From positions 49,973,040 to 50,037,039 of the forward strand of contig CM037788.1 in NCBI GenBank assembly GCA_021229015.1: a DNA stretch of 64,000 nt, given 5' to 3'. Shown one piece after another: positions 12,160 to 24,200 of this stretch (position 1 is the first letter of the stretch; every line of letters starts with the position of its first letter). Below the pieces are notes generated by a model that was not told the origin of the DNA, did no database searches, and saw nothing but the letters and a program-made list of their open reading frames with translations. The position numbers were made by a program, and so were the translations under genes. Origin of the DNA: Solen grandis (lineage: Eukaryota; Mollusca; Bivalvia; Adapedonta; Solenidae).

Positions 12160-13439
12160 AGAACATACTAAAAAACCTTTTCGTCGTAGAAATATATGAA
12201 AAATTGGTAAAAAAAAAAAATACAGCTGAATCACATATATCATTGCCTAGTAAAATTTTTAGACCAGATGTTTGTAAAGAAACTTGCATGTTCTTAAATT
12301 TTCTGAAATGGCTTTGCTTTATTAAAGTCGTGCTTCAAAAATGTTGGCAGCGTATTTGATGCATTACATCAAAATGTTTTACAGCAGCATCTTTGTTGGA
12401 TGATAGTTCTACGTTTAAAATAATTTTACGAGACTGAGAAGTGAATAACAATCAAACACCACTCTGGTATGCATCGACGACACGTCTTTGGGAATCATGT
12501 AAACCTTTAGCTTAACCAAATTTTAGATAATTTCAACGAATTTAGAACGGTTTCGAGAGAAATATGAAGGTAAATTAATAGTAAGCAAGATATTTTTGAT
12601 ATGAATCATTACCCATCACATGTCATTTTGTTTAGTGTTTATAGTAATACCTACCTCTCATGGTTACACAAGACCAGTTTATACCGTTCTGAGATTCATG
12701 TGTCAGTGTAATATGTTAAACATGGGCCCATTCGTTGCATTGTACTGACGATATCTGAGATCAATACATGAACTGATCCGACGAAGATAGTGAGACTGAC
12801 GGGGAAGATAATAAATATACAGACAAGTACTTTTCATATTTAAATGCTCAAAGAGAGCACGGGGATATCTATTTACAATTAAAAAAAAATGAAAATAAAC
12901 AAAAAATAAGGAAAACAACAAAAAGGTATCTATGAATTGTAATTGGTAATTAAATGAATCATATAGCCACAGGGAATTATTCATTTTTAAATCCAGTAGG
13001 TAAAACAATGGCATTAAAACTACGTATTAAATACAATAATCACGTGATCTCCTCAAATGACTATAGTGGTACTCAACTTGTTGGCTGTATCTTAAAGATT
13101 AAATGTAAACTTTAAAATAAGAAGAAACCACAAAATGTAACTTATGTGTTTGATACGCTTTCATAAGATATATTATTTTTCTGTTTCAAAATATGATATA
13201 TGCGTTGATCGAATGATATCTCTATTCTCTTTTGGTAGAGAAATTGTTATAAAAAAACAACAACAAAAAAATCGTTTTTTTTTCTGTTTGTCATATGTCC
13301 AGGTAATTCGGTCTTTAGGTACATAGAGGGTCAGGAGAAACAGTCAAAGTGTCAAGCCGATAAATATCAAAGATGCATAGGAAAGTTTACGCACTTTTGA
13401 AATAGAATTGAAGAAAGTGTTTTGAAAACTGAGAATAAA
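12160..13439. other. Downstream of sulfotransferase; no gene seen
   Basis: AT-rich sequence following the sulfotransferase stop codon. It should contain the 3' UTR and poly(A) site, but I see no convincing AATAAA close to the stop. Short open frames here have no recognisable content. Confidence 0.5.
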
Positions 13440-13444
13440 AAGTG

Positions 13445-13740
13445 ATATTTTCACGAGTGGCGAAGCCACGAGTGAAAATTTATCTTCTTTATGTCACGAA
13501 TGAAATTATACATCGATCTTTCACAAAACAATTTTTCTTTTTAGTTAATGCTTTAAATGCCAGAAATTTGCTGCGTTAATCACAGAGGACATAAAAATTG
13601 GCGAGATTTACTCGCGTGCGTGACGTTAAGATGTCACCCAGCTCCTATCAGTATATAACGTAGGGTCGGTTTCTGATAATTTCACAGTTTTCCTGCTAAA
13701 TTCACTGTTCAAAAGTGAAATTATCAGGATATAATCCAGT
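13445..13740. repeat. Inverted-repeat element fragments (TTTCACGAGTGGC; TGATAATTTCAC)
   Basis: 'ttttcacgagtggc' is followed after two bases by 'gccacgagtgaaaa', a perfect short palindrome. Further on, 'tgataatttcac' (about 13675) and 'gtgaaattatca' (about 13716) form a second inverted pair. This pattern resembles common molluscan fold-back repeats. Confidence 0.55.
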
Positions 13741-14580
13741 CTTACAAGACTGCTCTGTTTGCCAATGCATAAAAATGATTTTATATGGGGTACATGTAAA
13801 AGGTTAAACATAGCATGAACATCCTTAAGCAGCAATGTTTGAATTCCCAAGTTTTTGATGAAGAGTGTTTGAAAAATCAATGAGGAGTGTTTGAAAAATC
13901 AAACAGATGAATCTTCATTTTGATACTGTTCTGTCGGTAGAATGAAATATAAAACAAAGCCATAAAATGTTAAACATTTTATTTAAAAACCATTTATTCC
14001 ATCTTAAAACAATTAAATGCCTATCATTCCAAGAAATGATATATCATTCCAAGAAATTTGCAGCAAAGTATTATGTTTGTTCAAGTATCAAAGCTAAGCC
14101 TTGTTAAAAAAATATTTTTCCTTTTTAACTCCGTTTAGCCTATATCCTTTTACGTCACAAAAGTTTTTTTTTCTTATTTCTTTGGCTGAAATTATTTGCA
14201 TAAATTCATAACGGGTATCAAACTCTACCTTAAAGGCTATATAAAATTTTAAAGCAGATATCTTGAATGGTTATATATAGACAGAGTTACTTTACGTCAT
14301 ACAGTGCACCAAATTTTCCAAGTAAAAAAAGGGAGATAAAATCGTAACTATACAGGCTAGAGTTAGCAACCTGGTTCAAATATCTGGACTTAAACCTTAC
14401 AGAAATATACAAAGTTTTAAACATATGTATTGTTAATGGAGGTGGACAATATTTCCTAACATTTTGCATAGCTGATGATAAATCCAAAATGGGTAGAAAT
14501 ACTTAAAAACTAACATGTAATCTGGCCATGCTATATATGTCACCATGACCAATGACGCAAATGCATATTTAGTTTCCAGA

Positions 14581-15547
14581 AAGATTTCTTTACTGACTTG
14601 GAAGATATCCAACCCAGGCAAAACTTTAAATTTCAGAATTATGGTCACAAATTAGGCACAAATCAGGATACTGATGCGAGGCATTTCATAGGTAATAGTT
14701 TGAGACATAAAAGGAAAAGGATATTCATAAATTTATTTATAGTTTGTAACTTAGTACACTGCCATTTTGAAGGTACAAGACAATGTAAAGCACTTGAAAC
14801 ATGTACAAGCAGTAAAGACTGTGAATGTCAAAGAAATCTATTTTGAGAAAGAAAAACAGTCAAATGTTTTATCCATTTTTGATGCAAAAGAACACTTTCA
14901 GTGAAAGAAAAAAGAAAAAAAGGAACTACATCCTCTGATCTTGTGTCATATTCAGATATATCTCAAATAATTAATGATTTATTGCAAGATTCAGATTTCA
15001 GGCCAGCGTGGCATACAGAGGAAAAACACAATCTTAACTGGTGAGTTAACAAGATATGTAAAAACAAAAGGAACACCTTTAAACAGTTCTGATCTGAATA
15101 TTGATGACCCAAAAAGTGCTACCAACCTTGTTCCAGACAAAAATCCAAACTACCCTCTGACCGCCTCACAAGAGCCCTGTCCAGTGTCCAAACCACAAAT
15201 GTCGAATTCACATGAATGGACCAAGAAGTTTTGGTTAATACATATGGATGATTTTGATACTGAGTAACACTCTATCATGTCCTAGAGAGAAAGCCATAAA
15301 ACCTATAACTACCATATTAATCTGCATTAATGTACATCTAATGTCCTTTGCATCCTTATCAACCATATCATATTGCAACTCTCACTGTACCAGTGATATA
15401 ATATACAAAGACTTACGTACTTATTTTTGTGAGCCACATAAAAATGGAAAAATGAAAACATTTATTAAAAAAATATGTAAATGTGACAGCTCTATAGTCC
15501 ACAACTACTTAAATATCAGGACATCCTGTGATATAGATGCTTCTTAA
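14581..15547 (+). pseudogene. Frameshifted coding-like region, product unknown
   Basis: Coding-like pieces follow one another in changing frames. 14581-14846 contains DLEDIQPRQNFKF, then a hydrophobic stretch (IFINLFIVCNL) and a Cys-rich tail (CKALETCTSSKDCEC). About 14815-14890 holds VNVKEIYFEKEKQ. About 14898-15046 holds TSSDLVSYSDISQIIND. About 15043-15267 ends HMDDFDTE and a stop. 15248-15547 again has a hydrophobic segment (TTILICINVHL) and Cys residues, ending SCDIDAS. The pieces abut or overlap, so introns cannot explain the frame changes. Either this is a decaying gene copy, the assembly has indels, or the open frames are chance. I recognise no family. Confidence 0.3.
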
Positions 15548-16600
15548 GTGTAAACATGGGTAAGTATATAGTATTTACATTATAATACCCTGAGTATTCT
15601 TCCTCTTCTTTAATTTACAAAGTTTCACACAAACATTCTCATATTCTCAACAAAATATATAAATATAAGTTTGCACATTATGCACAATTTCTTACACAGA
15701 CACATTCAAATCTCCCTAATTAACACATGCAAATATTCAATTATCTTTTTTTTCCCCAAAATTAATACAAGTTCCTTTGATTATATTGCTTATGCTATTA
15801 AAGTAAGTCATTGTGATTAACTGCTTGTGGTTAATTGGACAGTATATGTAAATCATAAAAAGCTGAATATCAAGAAGAAATGGATAGGGATACAGAAATA
15901 ATTTTCTTGCACCAAACATATCCTGAATAAACTATCACCGAAGGCGAAGATATACCCCTCATGTATTGCTTTGTCACAGAAAAAAATGCATTATTTAATA
16001 CAACATGGCCAACTATTCATAATAATTCATTGTTTCTTTCTATGGCCAGATCTTCAAAATGTCCCTCCATGTAATCTTAGGATAATTTTATGGGGAGATA
16101 ATGAAAAGAAATTCATGCAAAGGTTTAGTTCTTAGATCAGATTTGAAATTTCAAGTGTCTCCAAGTTATGCTCAAGACAAATAACCACTATCACTTAATA
16201 TAAGGCCATGAAGCTCTTTGATTAAACAGTCTATTAATATATCCTGATGTTATGTACATCTAGACTTGGTTCTGATCAAACCTGTGAAGTTTCATCCAAT
16301 TGTAGCCATAGGTTTTTGAGATAATCTGTAGGTGCATAATGTTGCTAAACAAGAGTGCCAGTGATGCCACAATATACGCTGCCACAAAATATAAAGATCA
16401 AGAGGGGTCTTTTAATTATTGCTTTTAACATTTCTGTAAGCATAAGCTCATAATGAAGTCTGTAAGACCAATTAATTTAGCTGAACAGAGATAGAACCTT
16501 AAAAATACTTCCAATATGAAAGTAGGTCAAATAGCAGTATCAATATGAATCCTTTTTTATTTCTCCACATAACTCCTGCAAAAATCACTGTACCAGAAAA
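15548..16600. other. Gene-free AT-rich stretch
   Basis: No exon or clear repeat boundary recognised. Some phrases ('tcacaatatacgctgccac' type) hint at old interspersed repeats running into the array that follows. Confidence 0.4.
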
Positions 16601-17215
16601 TCCCTGCTTTATGCACTTTTACCTGTTTAGAAACTTGAGTTGTGTTTTCAAGAGACCATGTTTAGAAAGGCATAACTATTGCATATATTGATGAACATCA
16701 AAATCCCTGCTTTGTGCATATCTACCCAGTATAGTAATGATATTGCCCAAGTTTTGAAAAGATTAGGTCAGAAACATACAAGAGGAGTTGCGTTCACAAG
16801 GCTGCAATATCAATCAGCTACAGAGACTAAGTTTCAAGGGACACAAATCTTGTAAAAATCGATGAACCGGATAATCGCCACTCCATGCACATCTACCCAT
16901 TATAGTAATGACATTAACCAAGTTTTGAAAAGATTCATACTGAAACATAGGAGGAGTTGCGTTCACAAGGCTGCAATATCAATCAGCTACAGAGACTAAG
17001 TTTCAAGGGACACAAATCTTGTAAAAATCAATGAACCCGAAAATTGCCACTTCATGCACATCTACCCATTATAGTAATGACATTGACCAAGTTTTGAAAA
17101 GATTCATTCAGAAACGTAGGAGGAGTTGCGTTCACAAGATATGGACGAACGGACGGACAGACGGAGAAGATGACGCCAATATACGACCGCCTCCGGCGGC
17201 GTATAAAAACAAAAG
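16600..17215 (+). repeat. 170-bp tandem repeat ending in ACGG-rich tail
   Basis: Three close copies with periods of about 171 and 169 bp are marked by 'tctaccca..atagtaatga' at about 16721, 16892 and 17061. Each runs through 'caagttttgaaaagatt' and 'aggagttgcgttcacaag'; an older copy precedes them. The last unit passes into 'gaacggacggacagacgg' and 'cgcctccggcggcgtataaa', an end typical of bivalve interspersed repeats. Open frames on both strands here belong to the repeat. Confidence 0.8.
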
Positions 17216-17806
17216 GCCATAAACAAAAGGCCATACATAAGTATGTAAAAATGCAGTTCAGCCAAAAGATACACTTTATTATAAAACAATCTGGCCTGGA
17301 AAGTTTTATCCAATTTAAACTAGGAGGTTTTAGACATAAAAAGTGCACAAAAATCTGTATTTACATTATGTTGGGGAAAAGAAAGGCCATAAAATATCAA
17401 AACCAAATAATGGCAATTACATTCACAACTAGACATATTATCACTGATGTAAAGTTTTAATTATGTTTTGATGTTTCGCACATGATTTTTTATGTTGATT
17501 TTATCCTATGAATTGTATAGGGTTAAATGACATCATGGTGTTTTTATATTACATGTGATGAATAAAAAAAAAACCGTAAACAAGGAATGTCATGTGATAA
17601 AATTATGTATGAAATGAATGTGCAAATCTAAAAAGAATAAAAAATAAAATCACTTCATCAGCAGAAATGCTACAAATGTTTGATTATCATACCCTTAAAA
17701 GAGCAGAAGCAGAGTCACCTAAATTGTTAACTAGATTTTTACGAAAGCAATGCATGAATAGACAGTAAATACAGGCACATGCTGACCTGTGCAGACCACT
17801 GAAACA

Positions 17807-17968
17807 TTAAGGTAAAGTCCCTGTAATGGCTCCGCTATGTCTTGGACGACTTAACCTTTACCAAGATAACTAAGGTACCCTAATGAAACATTAGGAAACC
17901 TTGGTTATCTCTGTGAAAGGCCAAGAGGTCCGAAATGTAAAGGAACCATTACAGGGACTTTACCTTAA
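17807..17968. mobile_element. Fold-back palindromic element, copy 1 (TTAAGGTAAAGTCCCTGTAA)
   Basis: About 162 bp that is almost entirely one inverted repeat. It starts TTAAGGTAAAGTCCCTGTAA and ends with the complement ttacagggactttaccttaa. Inner arms also mirror: 'accaagataactaaggtacc' against 'ggaaaccttggttatctctg'. Two further copies lie at 41265 and 50940. It is a non-autonomous miniature element with no coding capacity. Confidence 0.85.
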
Positions 17969-19320
17969 CAGGACTCCAAGTCTAGATACCACATTACACT
18001 GGGCTGCATTATAACTGTGATAATGAACCTAAATCCAAATATAAACATATGAGGTCCAATGTTGAACCATCTTCTTATGATCTCATGTTATACCTGTAAT
18101 TAAGCATGTTGAAATGGATCTAAGCCATTATTTGTTTTTCTTTTTTTATATTTTCTGTATATTCAGTTCTGTAAATTAGGGTTCTCTTGTACATGTATTT
18201 ATATGTGATTTTTGCCAAAATTAGTGTCATGAAAATTAAAACACCCGTAAATCCACAAAATTTGCACCTATGGAAAAGATTTCAATATTTATCTTTTTTG
18301 ATTTGTGACTAGGTAAGAGACAACCTAAAGGTCAAGCATAAAGTAAAATCAGACTGTTCAATCATGAAGTATTTTTACTGTAACATTTTTTTGTTGTTGT
18401 TCAAGACACAAAAAAAAGGAGCAAACAGAAATGCATACATATGTAACCTAATTAGCCTGATGGTCAATTGCTGGCCGATCAGGAGTTATAGTGGTCAGTA
18501 AGGTCACTTTTCAGGTGAATGCCATTGGCTGAAGTGTAACAAGACTGTTCTTACTGAATGACATGCAGGTCTGAGTACAGCAATTTCATTTTTTTTTAAA
18601 TTAAAATCGAAATAAAGGGTTCATCAAAGTTCATCTAAAGCAACAGATACAGGCCACTGTAATGGAGTTTAAGGTTTATGCCCTGTAATTCACTTCTGGT
18701 TAAGGTATATGCCCCACAATAACCATCCAAGTCATGCATATAACTTCACAATATAAGCTTTTAAAATGTCAAACCATGGAAATCTTAAAGGCAAATTGAC
18801 ATGGCATGACATATGACAGAAATTATTTTAAAGTTTCATAAAAATATTTCCATCCAGTGGCAAGATATGGAATATGGGTATTAGGGGGGTTATACCTTAA
18901 CTCAACATAAATAACTTCTGTTTCATTTACATAATAGATCCTAACATATCACAAAAAAAAGTTTCCTCCTGAAATACAGTGCCAATAAAAATCAATGTTG
19001 CAGCCTGGTGTTAGAATTCAACTTTAATCTGACAGATGGTTATTTCATGTCCACATATTTTTTCAAGTCCACATACCCACAAGGTACGCACAATGCATAT
19101 TCCACATGGAAGGCTTGATGCAAAACTAATGTAACTCATTCTTTTTTAGAAGTAGTTACTATAGTTTTCCACCAACCCTTGAAATACAGGCCTACCTAAC
19201 TGGTGCTGACCATTCACCAATCAGAAATGAGGGTAGGTATTCAACTTGGCCGCTACTGTCTGCTATAATGACTGGGAATGCAGCAATTATTTTAATAAAT
19301 ATCACCTCTCATATAAACAA
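17969..19320. other. Gene-free stretch
   Basis: No exon recognised on either strand; AT-rich with A-runs. Probably intergenic. Confidence 0.5.
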
Positions 19321-19321
19321 G

Positions 19322-19395
19322 TGTGGTCCTGTGGTAGGGTACAGTGACTTATGATCTGGAGCTTGTATGTTTGAAGTTTGAATCCCCCTGATGCA
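19322..19395 (+). repeat. tRNA-like SINE remnant
   Basis: 'gtggtcctgtggtagggt' resembles a tRNA D-arm/A box. About 40 bases on, 'gtttgaatccccc' resembles a B box (GGTTCGAATCC). No full cloverleaf can be drawn, so it is more likely a SINE head than a tRNA gene. Confidence 0.4.
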
Positions 19396-19892
19396 GACTA
19401 TTTAATGACCATCCTATAGTTCAAATGGATTACTTAGTATGGTAAAGAAATAAGAATAAACTCAGCATTATAATAGCCCATCATCCTTGTTGAATGTTTG
19501 GGGTTTAGCGACGGCATCAGGAGGCAGGACCCTTCTACTTCATGAATAGTGTTCTCATGCATCATTTACATTGTTCAGTTAACTATAGGTCCGACTGTGT
19601 AAAAGGTCACCTTTAGTTACAAAACCTCTGAAAGAGGCCAGCAACAATGTCACCTCCATGTGTTTTGTTTTGTTTTGTTCAGACCTATGACAGTTAACTT
19701 TCATGACAGCAGCTTCTATACAGTTTAAAACCATAAAACCATTTATCCACAAATAAATAACCCTCTGTATGAGGTTCCTGTCTGGTCCATGTAAAGTATC
19801 CAGGCAGATATGTTCATAAAAATACTGAGCACAATGTTTTGGTTTCCCTCCTGATCTCTCCAGTGAAAGACTGGATACCAGAGTCCTATTCG

Positions 19893-20040
19893 TCATGGTG
19901 AACTGAGAATAAAGTCCATCTCCTCCTCTTCCTCATCGTCTGTAATCAGGTGAGTGGGCGTGGGGTCCGGACCAGAGTCATACTCCAACAGCTCCTCATT
20001 CGTCACATGCCAGGAGTTGCCCTCCACAAAATCTGCAAAC
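19893..20040 (-). CDS. Terminal exon of unrecognised acidic-tailed protein, copy 1
   Basis: Read on the minus strand, an acceptor (GATTGTAG|G) opens a 148-bp exon encoding 48 residues and a TGA stop. It begins FADFVEGNSWHVTNEELLEY and ends in an acidic tail with five consecutive Glu (DDEEEEEMDF). The first base completes a codon, so the intron is phase 2. A second exon at 22292-22454 has the same phase and a matching start (FADFVYNGSWHISS), which supports both as real. They may be the ends of two tandem paralogues or alternative last exons of one gene. Upstream exons were not identified, and the product family is not recognised. Confidence 0.6.
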
Positions 20041-22291
20041 CTACAATCCAAAACATAACCCTGCCTGTTAGATTTCACTGCCTTGCTGAATACAGACCTG
20101 AAACTAACATATTTCCTTGATAGTTTCTTCATTGTAAAGAGTTAAAAAACACGACTGATATGTTGTATATATAGCAATGGCACAATCTTCACATTTTTTC
20201 CAAGCAACCAGTACTTACATGTACAAGAGCCTGCTTAAGCTAAAACCTGTATCTTTTCATTGAATAAATTTCATGCATTGTGTGTGGCACAGAATGCTTA
20301 CTGTTGATCACAATTTCAGTATGATATTACAAACTTCCATAAAACGCAATCTAAAGAAAGCCAAAATATTCTGCCTATGGCCCCCTCCTCTTTATTGGAA
20401 TGTGGTTTACCATTGTTTAACATGGTAGGCAATGGCATTGGTTTATACACAACTTGTTCTCACAGTTTTCTTATTTCAAATGAAATTTAAAATGCTCTGG
20501 TGTTTTAAAGTGATATGTAAATGACAAATTGCCTCTATCACCAAATCATGTAGATACTAGATATGTAAGGGAAGTTACTGTTATCAGGCCCAAATGCTAA
20601 AACAAAGTTACTTCCCATTAATTTACTCTCTATATATAAGTAAATGGCAACTGCTTTTCAATATAAATGTATGTAATAAAATGAACAAATATACAAGGAA
20701 CAAGTAAGTTTTTTTTAGTTAATATCCACAGTCATATTAGAAAAGTTACATTCACGCAAAGTTTCAATACCAGAAGTGTGTCCATAGTACACATACCCCC
20801 CTACTTTTAGCCTTTGTAATAAAAATAGGGACCATATTATTTCATATTTACTAGTTTTGGAGATATATGCACCACAGCAAATTCTTCAGAAATTTATAAC
20901 TCTGCAGTATTTGGTGAAAAAACACTGCAGTATTTGGTGAAAAAACAAACATGTTCCAAAGGTGTACAACTTTACAGGCTGCTAAGCATTCCTGTGATGT
21001 AAAGTTTTGTTGTGACTGGCTCATATAATTTTTGAGATGGGGCTACAGAGGAAAACAAAAAGTGTGCTGGAAGGACAGAAGGACAAAGCCAAAACAATAT
21101 CCCCTACAGAACATTTGGAAGGGGATGATGAATCAAAACAAATCTACCGGTATAAAATATATATATATACATTTATTGATAAATATATCTTAAATACCAT
21201 AACTATTGATACACATTCAAACCATTGATTAGTAACGATGCAAAATACATTGTGACTTGAAGGAGAATAAATGGATATAACAGCTCTACATCTCAACACT
21301 ATTTGAATATATATGTATGTATGTATGTATGAATATTATATCTAAAAGCCCCATGATAAATAGACTAACATAAAAGTGAAAACTTAGCAAAAAATGTGAA
21401 AATGTATCAATAAAACATATGCATAAAACCTTTAAATCATGATTCAAGAACAGTGATAACAATACATACCATATCTTCAATTACTTCTAAAAGAGATCAT
21501 CTAACACCAGGGCCCTGTATCATAAAGCTTTCAGGTCAATAGTTTAGACTATGACCCAGAAGTATAATATGATTTTCATAATGAAAAAAGTCTGTATCAA
21601 ATTAACAACTGAAGTCCATACAGTCTGTATGTGTCCAATCAAAAGTTTTATGTATGTACTTTGAAATCATTAATTTTCGTGGGACACCAATTTTTGTCAA
21701 TTTCATGGAGGGTTTTATCAACGAACATTAATCTCCACAAAGACTTGTCTTTTACACAGACCCACATTTTTTAGACCATAGATCCACAAATACATGTACC
21801 CATGAAATTCCCTTAGGTACATAATCAATGAAATTTAATGTCAACAAAAATTAATGATTTTACAAATTTCAGTTTAATTTTGAAATACAGACATGAAGGA
21901 TTGCTAATACAGGAGCCTGGTATAAACACTTGTGGGTGTGTCCACATCACATGCTGTCTTACCACCTGGGGGATCCGCACAAGTCTCTCTACACTGTCAC
22001 TGAGAAACTGTCTGTACATGTCCACTATAGCACAGTGGTATGTACAAGAACACTCAGTTTTTGTTGTCTCCTGGTGACCAGAGTTAGCTCCATTTACAAA
22101 CACTTTTTCCTCACAACCTTGGATATACAGACGTGGTTCTACTATGTAAAGTCGAACACAATCCCAATCCCAAGCATAAAGTTTGTTTATTTCCCATATG
22201 ACATCAATGTTTCATATGTGAACTAATCCAGATTTGAATAAAACACAACTTTTCACAATAAAGAAAAATGGAAATAAGCACAGAAAAAGAT
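20041..22291. other. Between the two related terminal exons
   Basis: Mostly AT-rich sequence. If the exons belong to separate genes, upstream exons of the copy at 19893-20040 should lie here, but none is convincing. A minus-strand frame at 21963-22024 has splice-like edges but incompatible phase (see rejected items). 'aaaaacactgcagtatttgg' type duplication occurs near 20910-20945. Confidence 0.45.
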
Positions 22292-22454
22292 TCACAAGCT
22301 CAAAGGCACACGCATATTTTGGGAGCCCAGCACAAACACAATATCGGACTCCATTTCAGAGAGGGCCTCGTCATCAGAGTGATCCCCCCTGTCGTGGCGG
22401 TACTGCTCACCACTCGAGATGTGCCAGCTCCCATTGTAGACAAAGTCTGCAAAT
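22292..22454 (-). CDS. Terminal exon of unrecognised acidic-tailed protein, copy 2
   Basis: On the minus strand, a pyrimidine-rich acceptor (AATTTTTAG|A) opens a 163-bp exon of 53 residues and a TGA stop. It starts FADFVYNGSWHISSGEQY, continues through an acidic stretch (DHSDDEALSEMESD) and ends VPLSL. The residues FADFV and SWH and the phase-2 boundary match the exon at 19893-20040, so the two are paralogous. Upstream exons would lie above 22454, where an assembly gap begins 214 bases away. I do not recognise the family; a search with the joined FADFV...SWH core would be needed. Confidence 0.6.
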
Positions 22455-22621
22455 CTAAAAATTTAGGCTGTGTTAGTTTTTAGTTCTCTGAATTTATTTT
22501 TTTTTCTGTCCTTTTCTTAACAGATTTCCAAACACCCCTTGCCACTTAAATTAAGTCTAGCAGCGTATATGGAAGGAAAGATTTTTACTTTTTTTTACAT
22601 TTAAGAACAGGTTATAAGAAC

Positions 22622-22668
22622 AAGAGGGCCATGATGGCCCTTAATCGCTCACCTGAGAATACTGCTTT
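22622..22668 (+). repeat. Truncated end of GCTCACCTGAG interspersed repeat
   Basis: 'agagggccatgatggccct' followed by 'cgctcacctgaga' is a terminus also seen at 57694-57730 and, inverted, near 40600-40640 and 43325-43375. The element is cut by the assembly gap. Confidence 0.7.
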
Positions 22669-22768
22669 NNNNNNNNNNNNNNNNNNNNNNNNNNNNNNNN
22701 NNNNNNNNNNNNNNNNNNNNNNNNNNNNNNNNNNNNNNNNNNNNNNNNNNNNNNNNNNNNNNNNNNNN
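22669..22768. other. Assembly gap (100 N)
   Basis: Exactly 100 undetermined bases, the usual placeholder for a gap of unknown size. It lies just beyond the minus-strand exon at 22292-22454 and may hide upstream exons. Confidence 1.
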
Positions 22769-23295
22769 GGTCTTTGAAAAGCGGTTTTATTTTTTTCAGA
22801 ACAAGTTTCATGCCAATATCAAATACCTGAGACATCAACGAGTGTGTCATTTTTCTTTTTAAAAACAGCCCACATGTGATGTCATTTACAAACAACCTAT
22901 GTTTCACCACCATTAATGACTTTGTTGGTTATAAATCAGTCCACGATTTGGGAGAAATGGGCCCTCGATTTACAAAACGGCCTAGGATTCATAAGTCAGC
23001 CCACTATCTGGGACCAGCCCTCAATCTGAGTCTAACATATATATGTCACTCTGCTAATGAAACCGTGCACACATCATCTGAATTCCACATACAGTGTCAA
23101 CCAACTGTCAGTTAACATGTCCACTGTATTGTAGTATATGGCTTGTTTAAGTTTCAGATGCTAAGATCACCATTGTGATCCTTCCGGCATTGATTACTTT
23201 ATTTGAGATAGGAAACAGCGTTTTTGAGGGGGAATGAATGTGTTGTTTTTATTATTTTTTTGAAGGGAATGGTCTCATTTAATGACTTATTGTTT
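22769..23295. other. Gene-free stretch
   Basis: Beginning probably still within the interrupted repeat ('gttttatttttttcagaaca'). No exon recognised. Confidence 0.45.
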
Positions 23296-23524
23296 TTAAC
23301 CCTTTCCCTCATAGAGGACACCATGAAAAGACCTATGCGAACAGCATAAAACCAGATCAGCCTGCGAGTAACTCGCAGGCTGATCAGGTTTTATGCTGTT
23401 CGCTGCTCCTCAGTGGTCTGGAAATGAGGATTTTGTAATTAAATTTGGTAAGGTTCTGCAGATCAGGCTTTATGTGATACCTATAGAGGGCGTCAAAAGG
23501 AGTATATATGAGGGAAAGGGTTAA
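23296..23524 (+). mobile_element. TTAA-flanked MITE family A, copy 1
   Basis: Begins TTAACCCTTTCCCTCATAGA and ends ATGAGGGAAAGGGTTAA. TTAA at both ends together with a terminal CCC is the signature of piggyBac-type insertions. A central palindrome 'gatcagcctgcgag' / 'ctcgcaggctgatc' is present. Seven copies occur in the window; the element is non-coding. The superfamily is inferred from the ends alone. Confidence 0.85.
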
Positions 23525-24059
23525 GGAGTGGTTGTGTATGCTCTTTATTTCATTATTCTAAGAGATTTTTTTTTATTTAGAGTGGTGTTTTTGAGCTGGT
23601 AATTCTGTATAAATGTTCAGTAGCTGAAGATAGATAATTGCTTTGTGATTTCATGGTTATCCTTCATTTTATGAATAGCAAGTCTGAGAGAGACAGGTAG
23701 AAGGATGCAAGGGTCTGGAGAGAGAGAGAGAGAGAGAGGATTGTAAGGGTGGGGATGGGGTACCAACTATTATGCAAAGGTTAAGCATTTTGAGATTTAC
23801 TGGGCAATAGAGACATTAAAACTACATTTTTTTCAGAGATAAGCTTTTTTTTCAATGTTTCTCTGCAATATATCTTTTGAATAATGAGAGGAAATTGAAA
23901 ATCAAATATGGAAAAAGGCATTCAATAATTATATAAAAAATGCTTTTACAGCATTCAGCTTCAATCTTTCATTAAAAGAAAAATATTTGACAACTTACTG
24001 TTTATTTAGAATTCATATAACAATACCTTTCAAATCCTGGCAGAGTCATTGGGATTTTC

Positions 24060-24200
24060 ATATGAGGAAGCCTTCCAGCTGGCTTGCTGTAGGTTGGTGG
24101 TTCTACCTAGATGCCTCCGTGCATTCGGGGTTGTCCTCCACCTGTAATTAGCTGGACGTCGCTATATGACTGAAATACTGTCAAAGCAACGGTAAACTCA
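24060..24200 (+). repeat. SINE-like repeat, copy 1
   Basis: Contains 'cttccagctggcttgctgta', 'ggttggtggttctacc', 'gtcctccacctgtaattagc' and 'gtcgctatatgac'. The same order appears at 33065-33180 and 55640-55790. This is a widespread molluscan repeat style; no coding content. Confidence 0.6.

Noticed and set aside
21963..22024. Possible minus-strand exon encoding DMYRQFLSDSVERLVRIPQV with splice-like borders
   Set aside because: It would end at phase 0, while the next exon (20040) needs phase 2; the acceptor is weak and no homology is recognised.
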